Origin: Rutpela maculata
Lineage: Eukaryota > Arthropoda > Insecta > Coleoptera > Cerambycidae
Direction: 5' to 3'
NCBI GenBank assembly: GCA_936432065.2
Contig: OW386285.2
Coordinates: 27,707,920 to 27,771,919, forward strand
DNA: 64,000 nucleotides
The notes beneath the pieces were generated by a model. That model was not told the DNA's origin. It made no database searches and worked only from the letters and a program-made list of their open reading frames with translations. Shown one piece after another: positions 1 through 10,541 of the stretch; the stretch's first letter is position 1, and the number at the start of each line of letters is the position of its first letter. The translations under genes and the position numbers were made by a program.

Positions 1-1357
1 TACTACTTTAAATTTGGAACAACAATTAAAAGAGTTATACAAAGAGAAAGAGCTCGGGAAAGTACCTTAAGTAGCTTTTCGAAAATACTTTTAGTCAAAA
101 TAAATTTGGATTTTGTTCTAATCAAGTTGTCGCACAGGGTCCAGAATCAAAAAATTTTTACCAAAAAGCATGGAAATGAACGTTACTAAAAAAACTTTCT
201 AACTACCAAGAATAATAGCATGATAGCTAGTTTGGTATATAAGTAATACATTTATTTTGCTTCTGGCTTTTCAATCAAAATAAGAACTTTTGTTTTACAT
301 TAGAAAACTTGTTATACATACACATAAAAACAAAAAAAAACAATATAATTTAAACAGAAATATATTGTACCATTCAAACATAGTGCCTTTTAATAGCCTT
401 TTAAAAGTATGTGTGTAGATCAGTTTTACCTAGATCAGTACTCAGTTGGTTATACTCAACCATCCTTTATAGAAAATTGAGCGATGTATTGATACATTAT
501 TAGCTTGTTTATTTACAAAATTTTCTTTTCCTCGGGTATTAGCCCAGGCGACACCGAAAATTTTATAGTGAAATCTCCAAAAACTTGCAAATTCAATACT
601 TTTTTTTTAATGAGTTCGTGAAAGTGTATAGAATAATATCCTGAAAAGTTTACATTCCGCTCGGATGCAGAACATAAAAAAAAGTGGGAAAACAATTTTT
701 TTTCATCCATTTTTTTTAAATTGAAATTAAGTGAGAGTAGGAAAAAATAAAAAATACAAGTGGGTAGACCACGTGTTTCTGAACAAAAAATGTTCTAATA
801 AAATTTATCGCTAAAGTGACGGCATTCCTGGAAAAAAATAGTGAAGTAACTTTGTTACTGCGCGGGCAAGCTCACGGTTAAATGCATACTATGGAACCTC
901 TAAAAATTCTTAGCAATTCTAACGAGTAAAATAAAGCTTTTTCTCTTTCTGATTACACATTTTTAACATTTTTCTTAGTGAATAGGAGGATAAATAGTGA
1001 GCACGGAGGAAATATATATAAATATGAACGCATACACAGACACCACACATAGCCGCTGACTGGATCGACGCAGATCTGCCGCGCCGTCATGAATTTTTAC
1101 CTGTCTTTACTGTATTGTATTTATTACAAGTGACTCATATCCACATTTCAACTATGTCCAATGGATTCCGTATACATTTGTTAATGTATTGGAAAAGTTC
1201 CAGAATTTATATTCAAAACTGTAGAGGGTTATAAGAATAATATCGTGAAAACCGCTATTTCTGATGATAAGGTTGATCATAATAATATTTTCGAAAAAAT
1301 GCATACAAGTAAACGAATTTGCGTTTATACATTCGGCAAGTTACAGCCTCCAATATA
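1..1357. other. AT-rich intergenic sequence, no gene recognised
   Basis: I see no domain, tRNA or TE terminus here. The sequence is AT-rich with many homopolymer runs. A slightly GC-richer patch lies around 1030-1095. The short open frame at 513-710 on the minus strand is low in complexity and resembles nothing I know. Confidence 0.5.
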
Positions 1358-2183
1358 TAGGGTGTTTCATCTAATAGTCCCCGGTTATCTCGTAAAATAA
1401 TAAAGGTATTTAAAATTTGTAAATCGCGGATAATTGACACCAAAAAAGATCTTAAATAACTGCAGTTAGAATTGTTCCTTCGCAGTGCACAGAGATGGCG
1501 CTGCGGTGAGAAATTATTATATAGAAAATTTTGTAAAAACCGGTCGTTTTGGAGCTATATGATTTTATTTTTCTTCTTCATTTTTTTGTTTATGTAAATT
1601 TTTAAAACTCCTGTAACTTTTTAGTTAATAATTTTATAACATCGGTTATTTAAAACTTTTATCTTATTGAATGCAATACTCCCTATATTATTACATGTTT
1701 TGAAAATTTTTACTAATTTCAAATTTTAAAAATTAGTTGCATTTGAAAAATTCTGAAAATTATAAAAATTTTCAAAATATGTAATAATATAGGAAGTATG
1801 GAATTTAATAACAGAAAAGTTCTAAATAATTGGTGTTCTAAAATGATAAACAGAAAAGTTACAGGCGTTTTCAAAATTTACAGAGACAAAAAAATGGAGA
1901 AAGAAATTCATGTAACTCCATAACGGCTGGTATTTACAAAATTTTATACATAGTCAAAATTATTCACATTTTTTTCATTAATCGTATGAACCATGTTTCA
2001 AGGTTCCAGCCATCGAAAAATAATTTCTCACCGCAGCGCCATCTCTGTGCACTGCGAAGGAACAATTCTAACTGCAGTTATTTAAGAGCTTTTTTGGTGT
2101 CAATTATCCGCGATTTACAAATTTTGAATATCTTTATTATTTTACGAGATAATGACTGGGGGACTTTTACATGAAACACCATG
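1358..2183. mobile_element. Foldback element with CAGGGTG-type ends
   Basis: The whole ~826 bp segment is one imperfect palindrome. The left end reads TAGGGTGTTTCATCTAATAG and the right end is its near inverted copy (GATAATGACT... ATGAAACACCATG). The arms stay complementary inwards through the block containing GCGCCATCTCTG (about 1490 and 2037) to a centre near 1750. TA dinucleotides flank both ends, as expected for Tc1/mariner-type mobilisation. There is no coding capacity: the small frames inside (1255-1443 minus, 1986-2174 plus) are mirror images of each other. It is best read as a non-autonomous long-TIR element. Superfamily assignment is inference from the TA flank. Confidence 0.8.
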
Positions 2184-2452
2184 TATATATTTGAGTTGAG
2201 TAGCTTAGGCTAGACTTCGCCCATTTGGAAATAATTGTAATGTTCAATTTTTCTAAATAAAGTCATTTATTATTATTATATTTATCAAAAAAATCATCAA
2301 GCAAGGAAATTAAAATGATTGGAAATGTACTTTTTTGAATTCACGTTAGTACAACTTAATAAACCATAATCATCATGAAATGTACATACTTTTTAACAGT
2401 TCTCAATGAAGATATAATTTTTTTGAAGGGCTTCTATTTTTTTTTTATAATT
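2184..2452. other. AT-rich spacer
   Basis: No feature is recognised between the foldback element and the following ~0.7 kb repeat. It contains short TTATTATTA runs. Confidence 0.4.
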
Positions 2453-3152
2453 ACTTCCACATCCAGTGGAAGTATAGTAACGACAAAAAAATTTAAAAAA
2501 AATTTTATTGTTCAAATAGGCTTAGAATGTCATGAAACGTCGAGATTTCAAGTTTGAGCGAAAAAAATTTTCTGTCTGTCGGTCTGTCGGTCTGTAACTT
2601 TTTTTGTGCGCACGTTTACTCTGGAACCGTTTGAGATATTGACTTGAAATTTGGTACACATATGTACTTTAACGAGATCTAGAACTAGATTATATTTTCA
2701 TCTTGTTCCGTCGAAGGGTTGGGGGGTAAATTGGGGTAAATTTGGGGAAAATAGGTAAATCAAACAGGTAAGAGTCCATAAAATTGGTATTAAGTATATA
2801 CAAGAGAAGCTAAGGTCTCAAAAAAAATTTTGGCATTGGCCACCCCCATTACCACTTCCACCCCATTATTAAAGGGGATGAAAAAAAAATGTGATTTAGT
2901 GTGTGTACAAGAACCAGAAACTTCAACATATTTTTTTACTTTATCCACCCCCCATTCCCACCCCCTGTCACCACCCCCACCCCACTACCGATGTGAGGTA
3001 TCGTTTTATGGGTTTTTGGGGTAGAGGATTTCAAATATTATATTATTAAAGTTCCATAAACAATTATTTCCAGATACAAAATTTTTTCGTTGTGTGACTT
3101 GGATAGAAAATCCGGATGTGGAAGTAGTGATTCCTTGGGCAGCGGTTTTTTT
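2453..3152 (-). mobile_element. GTCTG-family interspersed repeat, copy 1 (possible Helentron-associated element)
   Basis: A ~700 bp repeat with further copies at 9051-9784 (same orientation) and 39861-40540 (opposite). In its own orientation it begins with AACCGCTGCCCAAGGAATCA, followed by a subterminal ACTTCCACATCC motif. It ends in a hairpin made of the same motif (ACTTCCAC, ATCCAG, TGGAAGT). The interior has a GTCTGTCGG microsatellite near 2575 and alternating CACCCC-rich blocks near 2840-2990. Paired subterminal inverted motifs, a 3' stem-loop and an internal microsatellite match the published layout of Helentron-associated (HINE/DINE-like) elements. That class is inference, because no Rep/helicase sequence is present. 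The open frame at 2830-3024 lies inside the repeat and is not a gene. Confidence 0.7.
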
Positions 3153-3274
3153 ATTGCAACGATTGAGTTTGGGCGTGATAATATATATGAGTATATTTTT
3201 CCCATCCATCCTTTGCTTGTATTGTTTAAAACAAAAAAGCATCGGAGTGGCACCGCAATTTTTTTCTAAATTGT

Positions 3275-3620
3275 GTCTTCTTTTATCTTCTATTCAGTGA
3301 AAGTAATTTTTTTTTATTTTTAAACCATTTTTTCTTAATTTGTTTAATTTATTTTTATAAACAAATTCACTTTTTTCATCAATATTTTGACCAAAAATAA
3401 AAAATATTAGTTTGTGTTAAAAGCACATAAAGAAAGAAACAATTTAAAACAGAAAAGTTTTTCCTACGCCAATTGGAAGCCAAGTTATGACATTCTTTTT
3501 GGGTAAAATATTGATGAGAAAAGTGAATTTGTTTTAAACAAAAAATAAATAAAATAGGAAAAAATAGTTTAAAAATAAAAAAAATTGTTACTATCACTGA
3601 AAAGAAGATAAAAGAAACTA
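3275..3620. repeat. Small AT-rich inverted repeat
   Basis: Bases 3275-3393 and 3502-3620 are inverted copies. For example CATCAATATTTTGACC near 3378 faces GGTAAAATATTGATG near 3502, and the TATCTTC..CAGTGAAAG block faces CACTGAAAAGAAGATA. The arms are ~119 bp with a ~108 bp spacer. No terminal motif or target duplication is certain. The 113-residue minus-strand frame across 3379-3720 is phenylalanine/isoleucine-rich low-complexity sequence through this repeat and is not treated as a gene. Confidence 0.7.
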
Positions 3621-4079
3621 CAATATCAAAAAAAAAATTGCTGTGCGATTTGATACACTTAAACAATCGACGATTCAATTTTCGACTTTTTTTTTGTTTT
3701 TTTTTAAGCGTTGCCAACATACCAACTTGAATGAAGATTTAGCTCCAATAGAGGCATCGTTTCCTAAAATTTCGTCAAAATAGTGACGTCATTGTTTAAG
3801 TTATCATCAATTGTTTAAAATGGCTGCTCTTTATTGTTCTTATATATTCAACTTAACAAATTGACCAAGAAGGTTCGGATAAATCTAGTTTTCTGCGGAA
3901 TTTTATCATGAACAATCTCTTTTTTTATTAATTGCGATACGAGCTATACATCCAGAGATATTTAGAAAAACTGCAAAGAAAGACGATTTTAAACAACTTA
4001 AACACTTGTAATGTTTCCGACAAGTTCCAGCAAAAAAAATAGCTACGAATTTTAATTTTACTCCAGTAAATATTCGTAT
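3621..4079. other. AT-rich intergenic sequence
   Basis: No gene or repeat terminus is recognised. It ends exactly at the start of the 1.5 kb hairpin-headed repeat. Confidence 0.4.
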
Positions 4080-5563
4080 GTAATATCACTAGTGCTTAAA
4101 ATTTTATCGAAAATTTTTTCGAAAGCGTGTTGCCTGGTAATATAAAGAGTGCAAATTGGCAGTTTATTATCTGATTAAATCCCGACCGCTTTAGCGGGAG
4201 GGATTTAATCTTTGATAATAAACTGCCAATTTGCACGAGTTATATTAGCTAGGGGGCAACTTAGCTTGAGCAAAATTTTTTAGATAAAATTTAAAGCACG
4301 AGTGGTATTTGAGGAGAATATTTCACGAATAAATAATTCATTAAGTACATCTTCAAAATTATGTTTTCTCATTAATTGCCTTCAGACGTTTTCTTGTCAC
4401 TTTTTAGAGTTTACTGACCTTTATTTTCAATTTCCTCATTAATTTGATATATAGAAATATTTCCAAACCGACTCATATTGTCAAAACAGCAAATCTGAAA
4501 CAAACGCAGTAGAAACGATGGAGATTCCCTATATTTTAAAATAATCTAGTGACGTTTCTATGGCAACTAGTAAATAAAACGAGTTGAAAGATATTATAGT
4601 ATATAGACTGGCTTAACACCTTTTAGGCGTTTCTGAGGTGCAATATGACGAGGAACGATAGAGAGAGCACTACTTTATTCCCGAGTCCCGCCTATTTATT
4701 ACTATACACTCATGGTTCCGAGATTGACATAGAGAGCGCCATCTAGCGCTACCGCTACTAGAGTTATATTCCATAATAATTGTTCATTGATTCGTATTTA
4801 CGTATTTAATCCTTATTTTTAACTTACGAAGTTTACAAATTATGTTGAGGTTTGCTTCGTTAGGCAGAGTGAATTTTAAATACAACAAATTAAAATATTG
4901 CACTGCTTTGATTTAACTAGTTACTTTTTGATAGATTACCGTATGTAAGTAGGTACCTAGGTACATTTTTAGTTTGTTTTCAGAGCGAATGTGGCGAATG
5001 TGTTTACTTGACAATTATAATAAATGATTTGCTTAACTTTGTAACTTTGAGCTATTGAAAGCTGTGCTTGACTTGTTCCTGTATTATGAGCTAGGTATAC
5101 TAAGTACAGTCTTTGTATATTATTGTTACCTGAAAAGTAGGCAAATTCAAATAGTTACAGATAGGTAAGGGTTATAGCCTGTATATTTCAGACAGGCTTC
5201 TCTTTGGAACTGACGATTGTTTACTATATATGTGGTGTGTTTATGTTTGCTAGTACAAAATACAATATTACAATTTACAAGGTAAGTTAACAATTAGTAA
5301 TCAACTAGAGAAGATATTTATAGATAAAATTTAACAGCGTGAGTTGCCTTATTTACCGAAAATATTTCACGAAACAAAACGTCAAAAAATTATCGCAGTA
5401 TTTGCCGCTGCAGCGACATAAAAAATTAGAGCGATAAATTTTGCATGTTGGTACTGTCAAAAGCCGATCTAGCTTGAATTACTACTAATAATGACATTTG
5501 ATTGGTGCAATGTTGTGAAAAAACGGGCTCTCATTGGCTATAGCGTTAATGAGTGAAATAATC
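4080..5563 (+). repeat. 1.5 kb hairpin-headed repeat, copy A
   Basis: A ~1484 bp unit homologous along its length to 36065-37658 (copy B) and 37659-38855 (copy C). It starts GTAATATCACTAGTGCTT and ends ..GAGTGAAATAATC. These limits are fixed because homology with B stops at both points. The first ~225 bp form a palindrome centred on a GATTAAATCCC..GGGATTTAATC hairpin near 4175-4210. A subterminal motif (AGATAAAATTTAA..CGAG/TGAG..ATTTCACGAA) near 4281-4325 recurs as a direct repeat at 5322-5370, so the unit has short internal direct repeats near both ends. No open frame or known TE motif is present. Class is unknown. Confidence 0.75.
4085..4310. repeat. Palindromic head of the 1.5 kb repeat
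   Basis: CACTAGTGCTTAAAATTTTA at 4087 is mirrored by AAAATTTAAAGCACGAGTG near 4290. CTGGTAATATAAAGAGTGCA is mirrored by TGCACGAGTTATATTA. The centre is a perfect-looking stem around CCCGACCGCTTTAGCGGGAG. The same structure, with a changed loop, starts copies B and C. Confidence 0.75.
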
Positions 5564-5564
5564 A

Positions 5565-5771
5565 GTTTTAATTTATTTGTTTGCAACCATTTAGAAATAA
5601 ATTCTGAATTGCAATCTCCCTTTCCTACGAACTCTCTAATATCATTTTTATCAATGTAGATCGTAGTATCATCAGCAAAAAAGTGATATTTTCAATATGT
5701 GAAAATTTTTGACATATTATTGATTTATATTACTAATAATAGAGGCCCAGATATGCTCCCTTGAGACACTC
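5565..5771 (-). pseudogene. Non-LTR retrotransposon reverse transcriptase fragment
   Basis: On the minus strand one frame, interrupted by two stops, reads VSQGSISGPLLLVI, then NNMSKIF, then HFFADDTTIYIDKND, ending in FISKWLQTNKLKL. These are the (P)QGSxxGPLLF and (Y/F)ADDT catalytic motifs of the RT palm, plus the WxxxNKLxLN motif that follows. The aspartates of FADDT are kept, but the two stop codons and the missing ends make it a dead fragment. Gene order and motif wording fit the Jockey/I group of insect non-LTR elements. It runs directly into the right end of the 1.5 kb repeat (copy A) at ~5563, so that repeat either inserted into it or truncated it. Confidence 0.8.
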
Positions 5772-7137
5772 TCAATTTATAAACGTATCACTTGAGAACA
5801 TATGTTCACATTTACCCTTCGCCTATTGTTTTTTGATAACATTCGAACCATTTCCATGCCAAATCACTGACAATTATGATAATGACATTAGAAAAATGAT
5901 AATATTGAACATTTAGAATTAAAAATGTCCCGTATCTCAAAATTTTGAATGGAAATAGTACTTCTTTTTTATATTTTAAAGTGCTTATGTGCTTTTTGTA
6001 ACTGTTTAAATATTCAGCATCCATTTAGAAAATACCTCTCATTCTTTTTTTATTTTATTCTTAAGGGAATTAACTGTACTTTGGTTTGTGTTCTTAATTT
6101 TGTTCTGATTTTTGTTCTATTCTCAAAGTGCAGTTTTTGTTCTCATCTTCTTTCGTTTCCAAATAATAAAAGCCAACATGCAATATAATTCGGTTCTGAG
6201 TCTCAGCATTTTTGTTTCGTTCCAGCATAGTAGAATTGGGTAAGATTTTTATAAAAATAGTAGCTAGTTGTTTCATACCAGTCGTTTCCTTTGTATTGCT
6301 CGTATTACATTCCATTGAATTATCGAATCTTTTCTCCATCATGAATAGTCAAAATTTCAAGATGTTACGTATATGATTTCTCGAGTTGTACATTTTACAT
6401 CCTGTATAAACCATTACCTAATTGTCTTACTAAAATAGTCTTGTTGAATTAACAATAATACTTTCTAAACAATACAGTATTACATTTAATCTGTTAATTT
6501 AAATATTAGGAACTTGTTTTACTTGATTATTTACGCATTTGTGAGCACTGTAACATTTGCATTGTTACGTGCAAGTTTAGCGGTAAATGTTAAAGATATT
6601 TACAGGTTGAAATGCCTTTCTGTGATGGGATATTTATAAAATATATTTGTACGGTGTATAGAAAACTAGATTCTAATGTTGTTATTACCTACAACAAATT
6701 GTTAGTATACAGGGTGAGTCAGTTTTTATGGGAAATATTTCGAAACTTTCGAAACCGTTAAAATAATAATTAAAGTTTCTTATAAACCCTATTCGAACGA
6801 TGGATTAGAATATATAAGTTGTGTTATTTGAAAACCTTAAATACTTTTACTTTACAAATTACAATTTTGTATAAATTTGCGGCATTTTCAACACAATTGA
6901 CAAGAATTTTAAACAATTTTTAAAGATACAATAAGAACACCAGTAAACCAACAAGCTAAATATTTCATTGTTTTCAAAACCACTTTAGTTAGTTACTTCT
7001 TAACATTTAATTAGAACAAAATTGTATTTTTAGAAGTTTTTATTTAACTTGCAAATGTTTGTTTGTATGTTTGGTTGTTAGTTTAGGTCAAATCTTGCAA
7101 ACTGAATTTCGATTAGTTCTAATTAAGCTAAAGCTTT
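5772..7137. other. AT-rich intergenic sequence with an orphan TE end
   Basis: No gene is recognised. At ~6711 the sequence TACAGGGTGAGTCAGTTTTT looks like a terminal repeat of the CAGGGTG type seen elsewhere in the window, but I could not find its partner end. The frames at 5949-6188 and 6094-6342 overlap on opposite strands and show no recognisable motif. Confidence 0.4.
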
Positions 7138-7467
7138 GAAAGGAGGGGGTACACTTTCTATAGAAGAACGGCCTAATTATGAAGGAAAGCTAGTAGCAAT
7201 TTAGTTTTGCGATATTTTGTGAATTTTACTTTCTAATACAATAATAACATAATAAAAAAGTGCTACTATCCTTCGCCGTATATAAAAATCGCACATTTTT
7301 TAGTCATATTTTATGATTTTTATATACGGCGAAGGATAGTAGCACTTTTTTATTATGTTATTATTGTATTAGAAAGTAAAATTCACAAAATATCACAAAA
7401 TTAAATTGCTACTAGCTTTTGCTCATAATTGGGCCGTTCTTCTATGGAAAGTGTACCCCCTCCTTTG
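7138..7467. mobile_element. Near-perfect 330 bp foldback element
   Basis: The left end AAAGGAGGGGGTACACTTTC is mirrored by GAAAGTGTACCCCCTCCTTT. Inside, AAAAGTGCTACTATCCTTCG at ~7257 is mirrored by CGAAGGATAGTAGCACTTTT at ~7330. The centre lies near 7303, and the two ~158 bp arms differ at only a few positions by eye. There is no coding capacity. It is probably a young palindromic MITE. Confidence 0.85.
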
Positions 7468-7520
7468 GCACACGTGTATAAGTCCGGTGACAATGCAACA
7501 TAGTATAGACATTATCGGTC

Positions 7521-7843
7521 TAAATCCAATATGGCGGACGTCCTAAGATGGCGGATCGCCTTTCTCGTCACACCCCCTTGATATGGGTATTAAATGAAAG
7601 GGTTTGACGAGTAAAATACGACAAACTATGTGATGGAATTCTAAATCCAATATGGCGGACGTCCCAAGATGGCAGATCGCCTTTTTCTTCACAACCCCCT
7701 TGATATAGGTATCAAATGAAAGGGTTTGACGAGTAAAATACGATAAACTGTGTGACGTCATTCTAAATTCAATATGGCGGACGTCCCAAGATGGTGGATC
7801 GCCTTTCTCTTCACACCCCCCTTGATGTGGGTATCAAAGAGGT
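7521..7843. repeat. Tandem repeat, ~121 bp period, about 2.7 copies
   Basis: TAAATCCAATATGGCGGACG begins at 7521 and 7642, with a diverged start at 7764. Each unit continues through AAGATGGCxGATCGCC and a CACACCCCCTTGAT block, then (first two units) GGGTTTGACGAGTAAAATACG. The third unit breaks off after GGGTATCAAA and enters the G-rich tract. The minus-strand frame at 7543-7761 is created by this repeat and is not a gene. Confidence 0.85.
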
Positions 7844-8046
7844 GGGGAAGAAGTGGGAAAGGGGAAGGGAATGGGTGGGAAGAGGTGGGAAAATAGTGGG
7901 AAGGTGTGGGAAGGTGTGGGAAGAGGTGGGGATGGGAGGGGAAGAGGTGGGAAAGGGGTGGGAAGAGGTGGGGAGAGATGGGGAAGGGGTGAAAAAGGGT
8001 AAGAAGAGGTGGGAAAGTAGTGGGAAGACGGGAGAGGGAAGGAGTG
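7838..8046 (+). repeat. G-rich polypurine tract (GGTGGGAAGA-like)
   Basis: About 200 bp of almost pure purine on the plus strand, built from degenerate GAGGTGGGAA units with many GGG runs. It could adopt G-quadruplex or triplex structure (inference). The 100-residue frame at 7791-8093 is a translation of this tract (glycine, lysine, glutamate, valine, tryptophan) and is not a credible protein. Confidence 0.8.
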
Positions 8047-8089
8047 GATGTCTGTTTGTCTGTAAAATAAGTAGACTAAAAAGTGAAAA

Positions 8090-8362
8090 ATAAAATTATA
8101 TAAAAAAAATTTTTAAGAAAAAGCTTTTATTTGAAAAAACTACGAAAGAGAAAAAAAATTTTTTTAAAATTCATACACCTGGAAACCAAAAGCTTTGGGG
8201 GCGGTCAATTGAGCAAAGTAACTATGCAATAGCGCTATATAACCATCCCCAAAGCTTCTGGTTTCCAGGTATATGAATTTTAAAAAAATTATTTTTACTT
8301 TTTAGTAGTTTTTTCAAATAAAAGCTTTTTCTTAAAAAAATTGTTTATATAATTTTATCTTA
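8090..8362. mobile_element. Foldback element
   Basis: AAAATTATATAA..AAGAAAAAGCTTTTATTTG at 8091-8134 is mirrored by CAAATAAAAGCTTTTTCTT..ATAATTTTAT near 8315-8360. CACCTGGAAACCAAAAGCTT at ~8176 is mirrored by AAGCTTCTGGTTTCCAGGTA near 8252. The arms are ~110 bp with a short unique loop. No coding potential. Confidence 0.8.
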
Positions 8363-8720
8363 TTTTCTTTTAGCTGTAATTTTGTTTGTATTTAGCGCAC
8401 ATTTTAATACATAAATTCCTTATTAATAGTACTAATAAATGGTACCACGGTACCAGTATGGTTCCATTTGAAAAAAATTAGTTTTGCCCCAAATTTTGAT
8501 GAACTTTATTTGCTCAAAAATCACGTAATTTAGTGTTTTTGACGGGACTTCGATTTTTTTTAGCATTACATGGGTCATTTAGAATAAATCAGAACCATCA
8601 TGGCACACTTAAATGGAAAACTAAAAATTATATTATAAAAAATAGTGACGTTTGAAATACCACTTATTTGGTATCGTTGGATTCAGAAAATTATGCAGAA
8701 TTTAAAAATGCAATAATATA

Positions 8721-8780
8721 CAGGGTGTTCTATTTAAAAATCGAAAGTTAGTGTCACTTCCGGCGAAACCGGAAGTGAAA
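8721..8780 (+). repeat. Orphan CAGGGTG-type terminal repeat with internal hairpin
   Basis: TACAGGGTGTTCTATTTAAA is followed by ATCGAAAGTT and an 11 bp stem built on CACTTCCGG..CCGGAAGTG (8755-8777). The inverted version of the first 25 bases occurs at 39174-39203, so these are ends of one family, but the partner end is not adjacent here. Confidence 0.55.
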
Positions 8781-9050
8781 AAAAATCACTTGTATGTCAA
8801 AAGTGCCGCTTATTCAAAACTAATCCTCTTACATCTAGTATGTATGCATATGTTGTTAATGTCACATTTGTCAATACTTTCATCCTTCTTTGAGAGATTG
8901 TTTATAATAATTAAATCACATTAACTGAATAGTTCGTGATTCTCCCAAAAAAATTACAAAATACAGTGTCATACCTGACCTAAGGAACGACTGGCCAAAG
9001 TATGCGACCGATAACTCCCCTTATCAAAATTCTCTCATAGATACATAATT

Positions 9051-9784
9051 ACTTCCACATCCAGTGGAAGTATAGTAACGACAAAAAAATTTTAAAAAAT
9101 TTTTATTGTTCAAATAGGCTTAAAATGTCATGAAACGTCGAGATTTTAAGTTTGAGCGAAAAAAAAAATTCTGTCTGTCGGTCTGTCTGTCGGCCTGTCT
9201 GTCTGTTGGTCTGTCTGTCTGTCTGTAACTTTTTTTTTGTGCGCACGTTTACTCTGGAACCGTTTAAGATATTGAATTGAAATTTGGTACACGTATGTAC
9301 TTTAACGAGATCTGGAACTAGATTATATTTTCATGTTGTTCCGACTAAGAGATGGGGGGTAAATTGGGGTAAATTTGGGGTAGATGGGTAAATCAAGCAG
9401 GCAAGAGTCGATAAAATTGGTATTTAGTATATACAAGAGAAGCTAGGGTCTCAAAAAAATTTTTGGCATTAGCCACCCCCATTACCACCCCCACCCCCTT
9501 ATTAAATGGGATGAAAAAAAATTGTGATTTAGTGTATGTACGAGAACCAGAAACTCAAAATATTTTTTTACTTCATCCACCCCCACTACCACCCCCTATC
9601 ACCACCCCCACCCCACTACCGATGTGGGGTATCGTTTTATGGGTTTTTGGGGTAGAGAATTTCAAATATTACATTATTAAAGTTCCATAAACAATTATTT
9701 CCACATACAAAGTTTTTTCGTTGTGAGTGACTTGGATAGAGAATCTGGATGTGGATGTAGTGATTCCTTGGGCAGCCGTTTTTT
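9051..9784 (-). mobile_element. GTCTG-family interspersed repeat, copy 2
   Basis: Homologous along its length to 2453-3152. It has the same terminal hairpin, the same CACCCCC-rich interior and the same GGCAGCCGTTTTTT end. The GTCTG microsatellite near 9173-9226 is expanded relative to copies 1 and 3. The frames at 9463-9690 and 9695-9895 are within or across this repeat and are not genes. Confidence 0.75.
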
Positions 9785-10541
9785 GAAACTATTTCGAAAG
9801 TTGTATTCACTGGGATTTTTAAAACAAGGCTTCCACGCTGCTATTATCGACTTAAACTGTTCGTTTATCAGATGTACTCGATTATATAAATACATTACAC
9901 ACTGTTACTCATTGCGAGTTGCATTTCTCACATTAAAATGTTTTACAATCATTTTATGGGTTCTTTAGTAAGCATAAAAAAATGGAAAATTACGAGAAGG
10001 CAGTAACTATTTATCATTCTCAAGCAGACCGTTCTTGAAGGTAATCCAAATTACTACTTCACTCACTTTTGCCGTCTGCTAATACTCTCCCTGTATTTCA
10101 GAGCACGTACAACCACCCTTAGCCGAAATAGCACCACCTCACAGGCTTATTGTGTTTATTGTCCAGGTGAGATGACAGGATGACTTATATGGCCACCGAA
10201 GAATTTCTTGCTAACTCACCTGTGATGTTTTACACTAATTACCGGCGATCGCAATAATTAATCGGCGATTGAACTCCTAGATGCTAAGGTTGTTAAAGTG
10301 GCCTATTTTCATGCAGCTTATGTTCTTATCGCGATAGGAATGTGTTGTGACGCCATTTTTAGTGTATTCACAACAACACGTACAGGGATCTTATTCTTTC
10401 AAAATTGTTTTAGGGAGATATTTCAGCTAGATGGAGTTAGATACAGTCTGAGTGTGGAAATGGATATCGAAGTAATTATGCTTTACCGGCTAATGTATAG
10501 TCTCTTATTAGGTTTCAAGTAAGACGATTCTGATTAAGTTA
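9785..10541. other. Intergenic sequence, nothing recognised
   Basis: Mixed-composition sequence. The plus-strand frame at 10298-10522 has no motif I recognise. No splice-consistent gene model could be built. Confidence 0.35.

Noticed and set aside
3379..3720. 113-codon minus-strand open frame
   Set aside because: Phe/Ile-rich low-complexity translation crossing an AT-rich inverted repeat; no domain.
7791..8093. 100-codon plus-strand open frame
   Set aside because: It is the translation of the GGTGGGAA purine tract and has no stop only because the tract lacks T.
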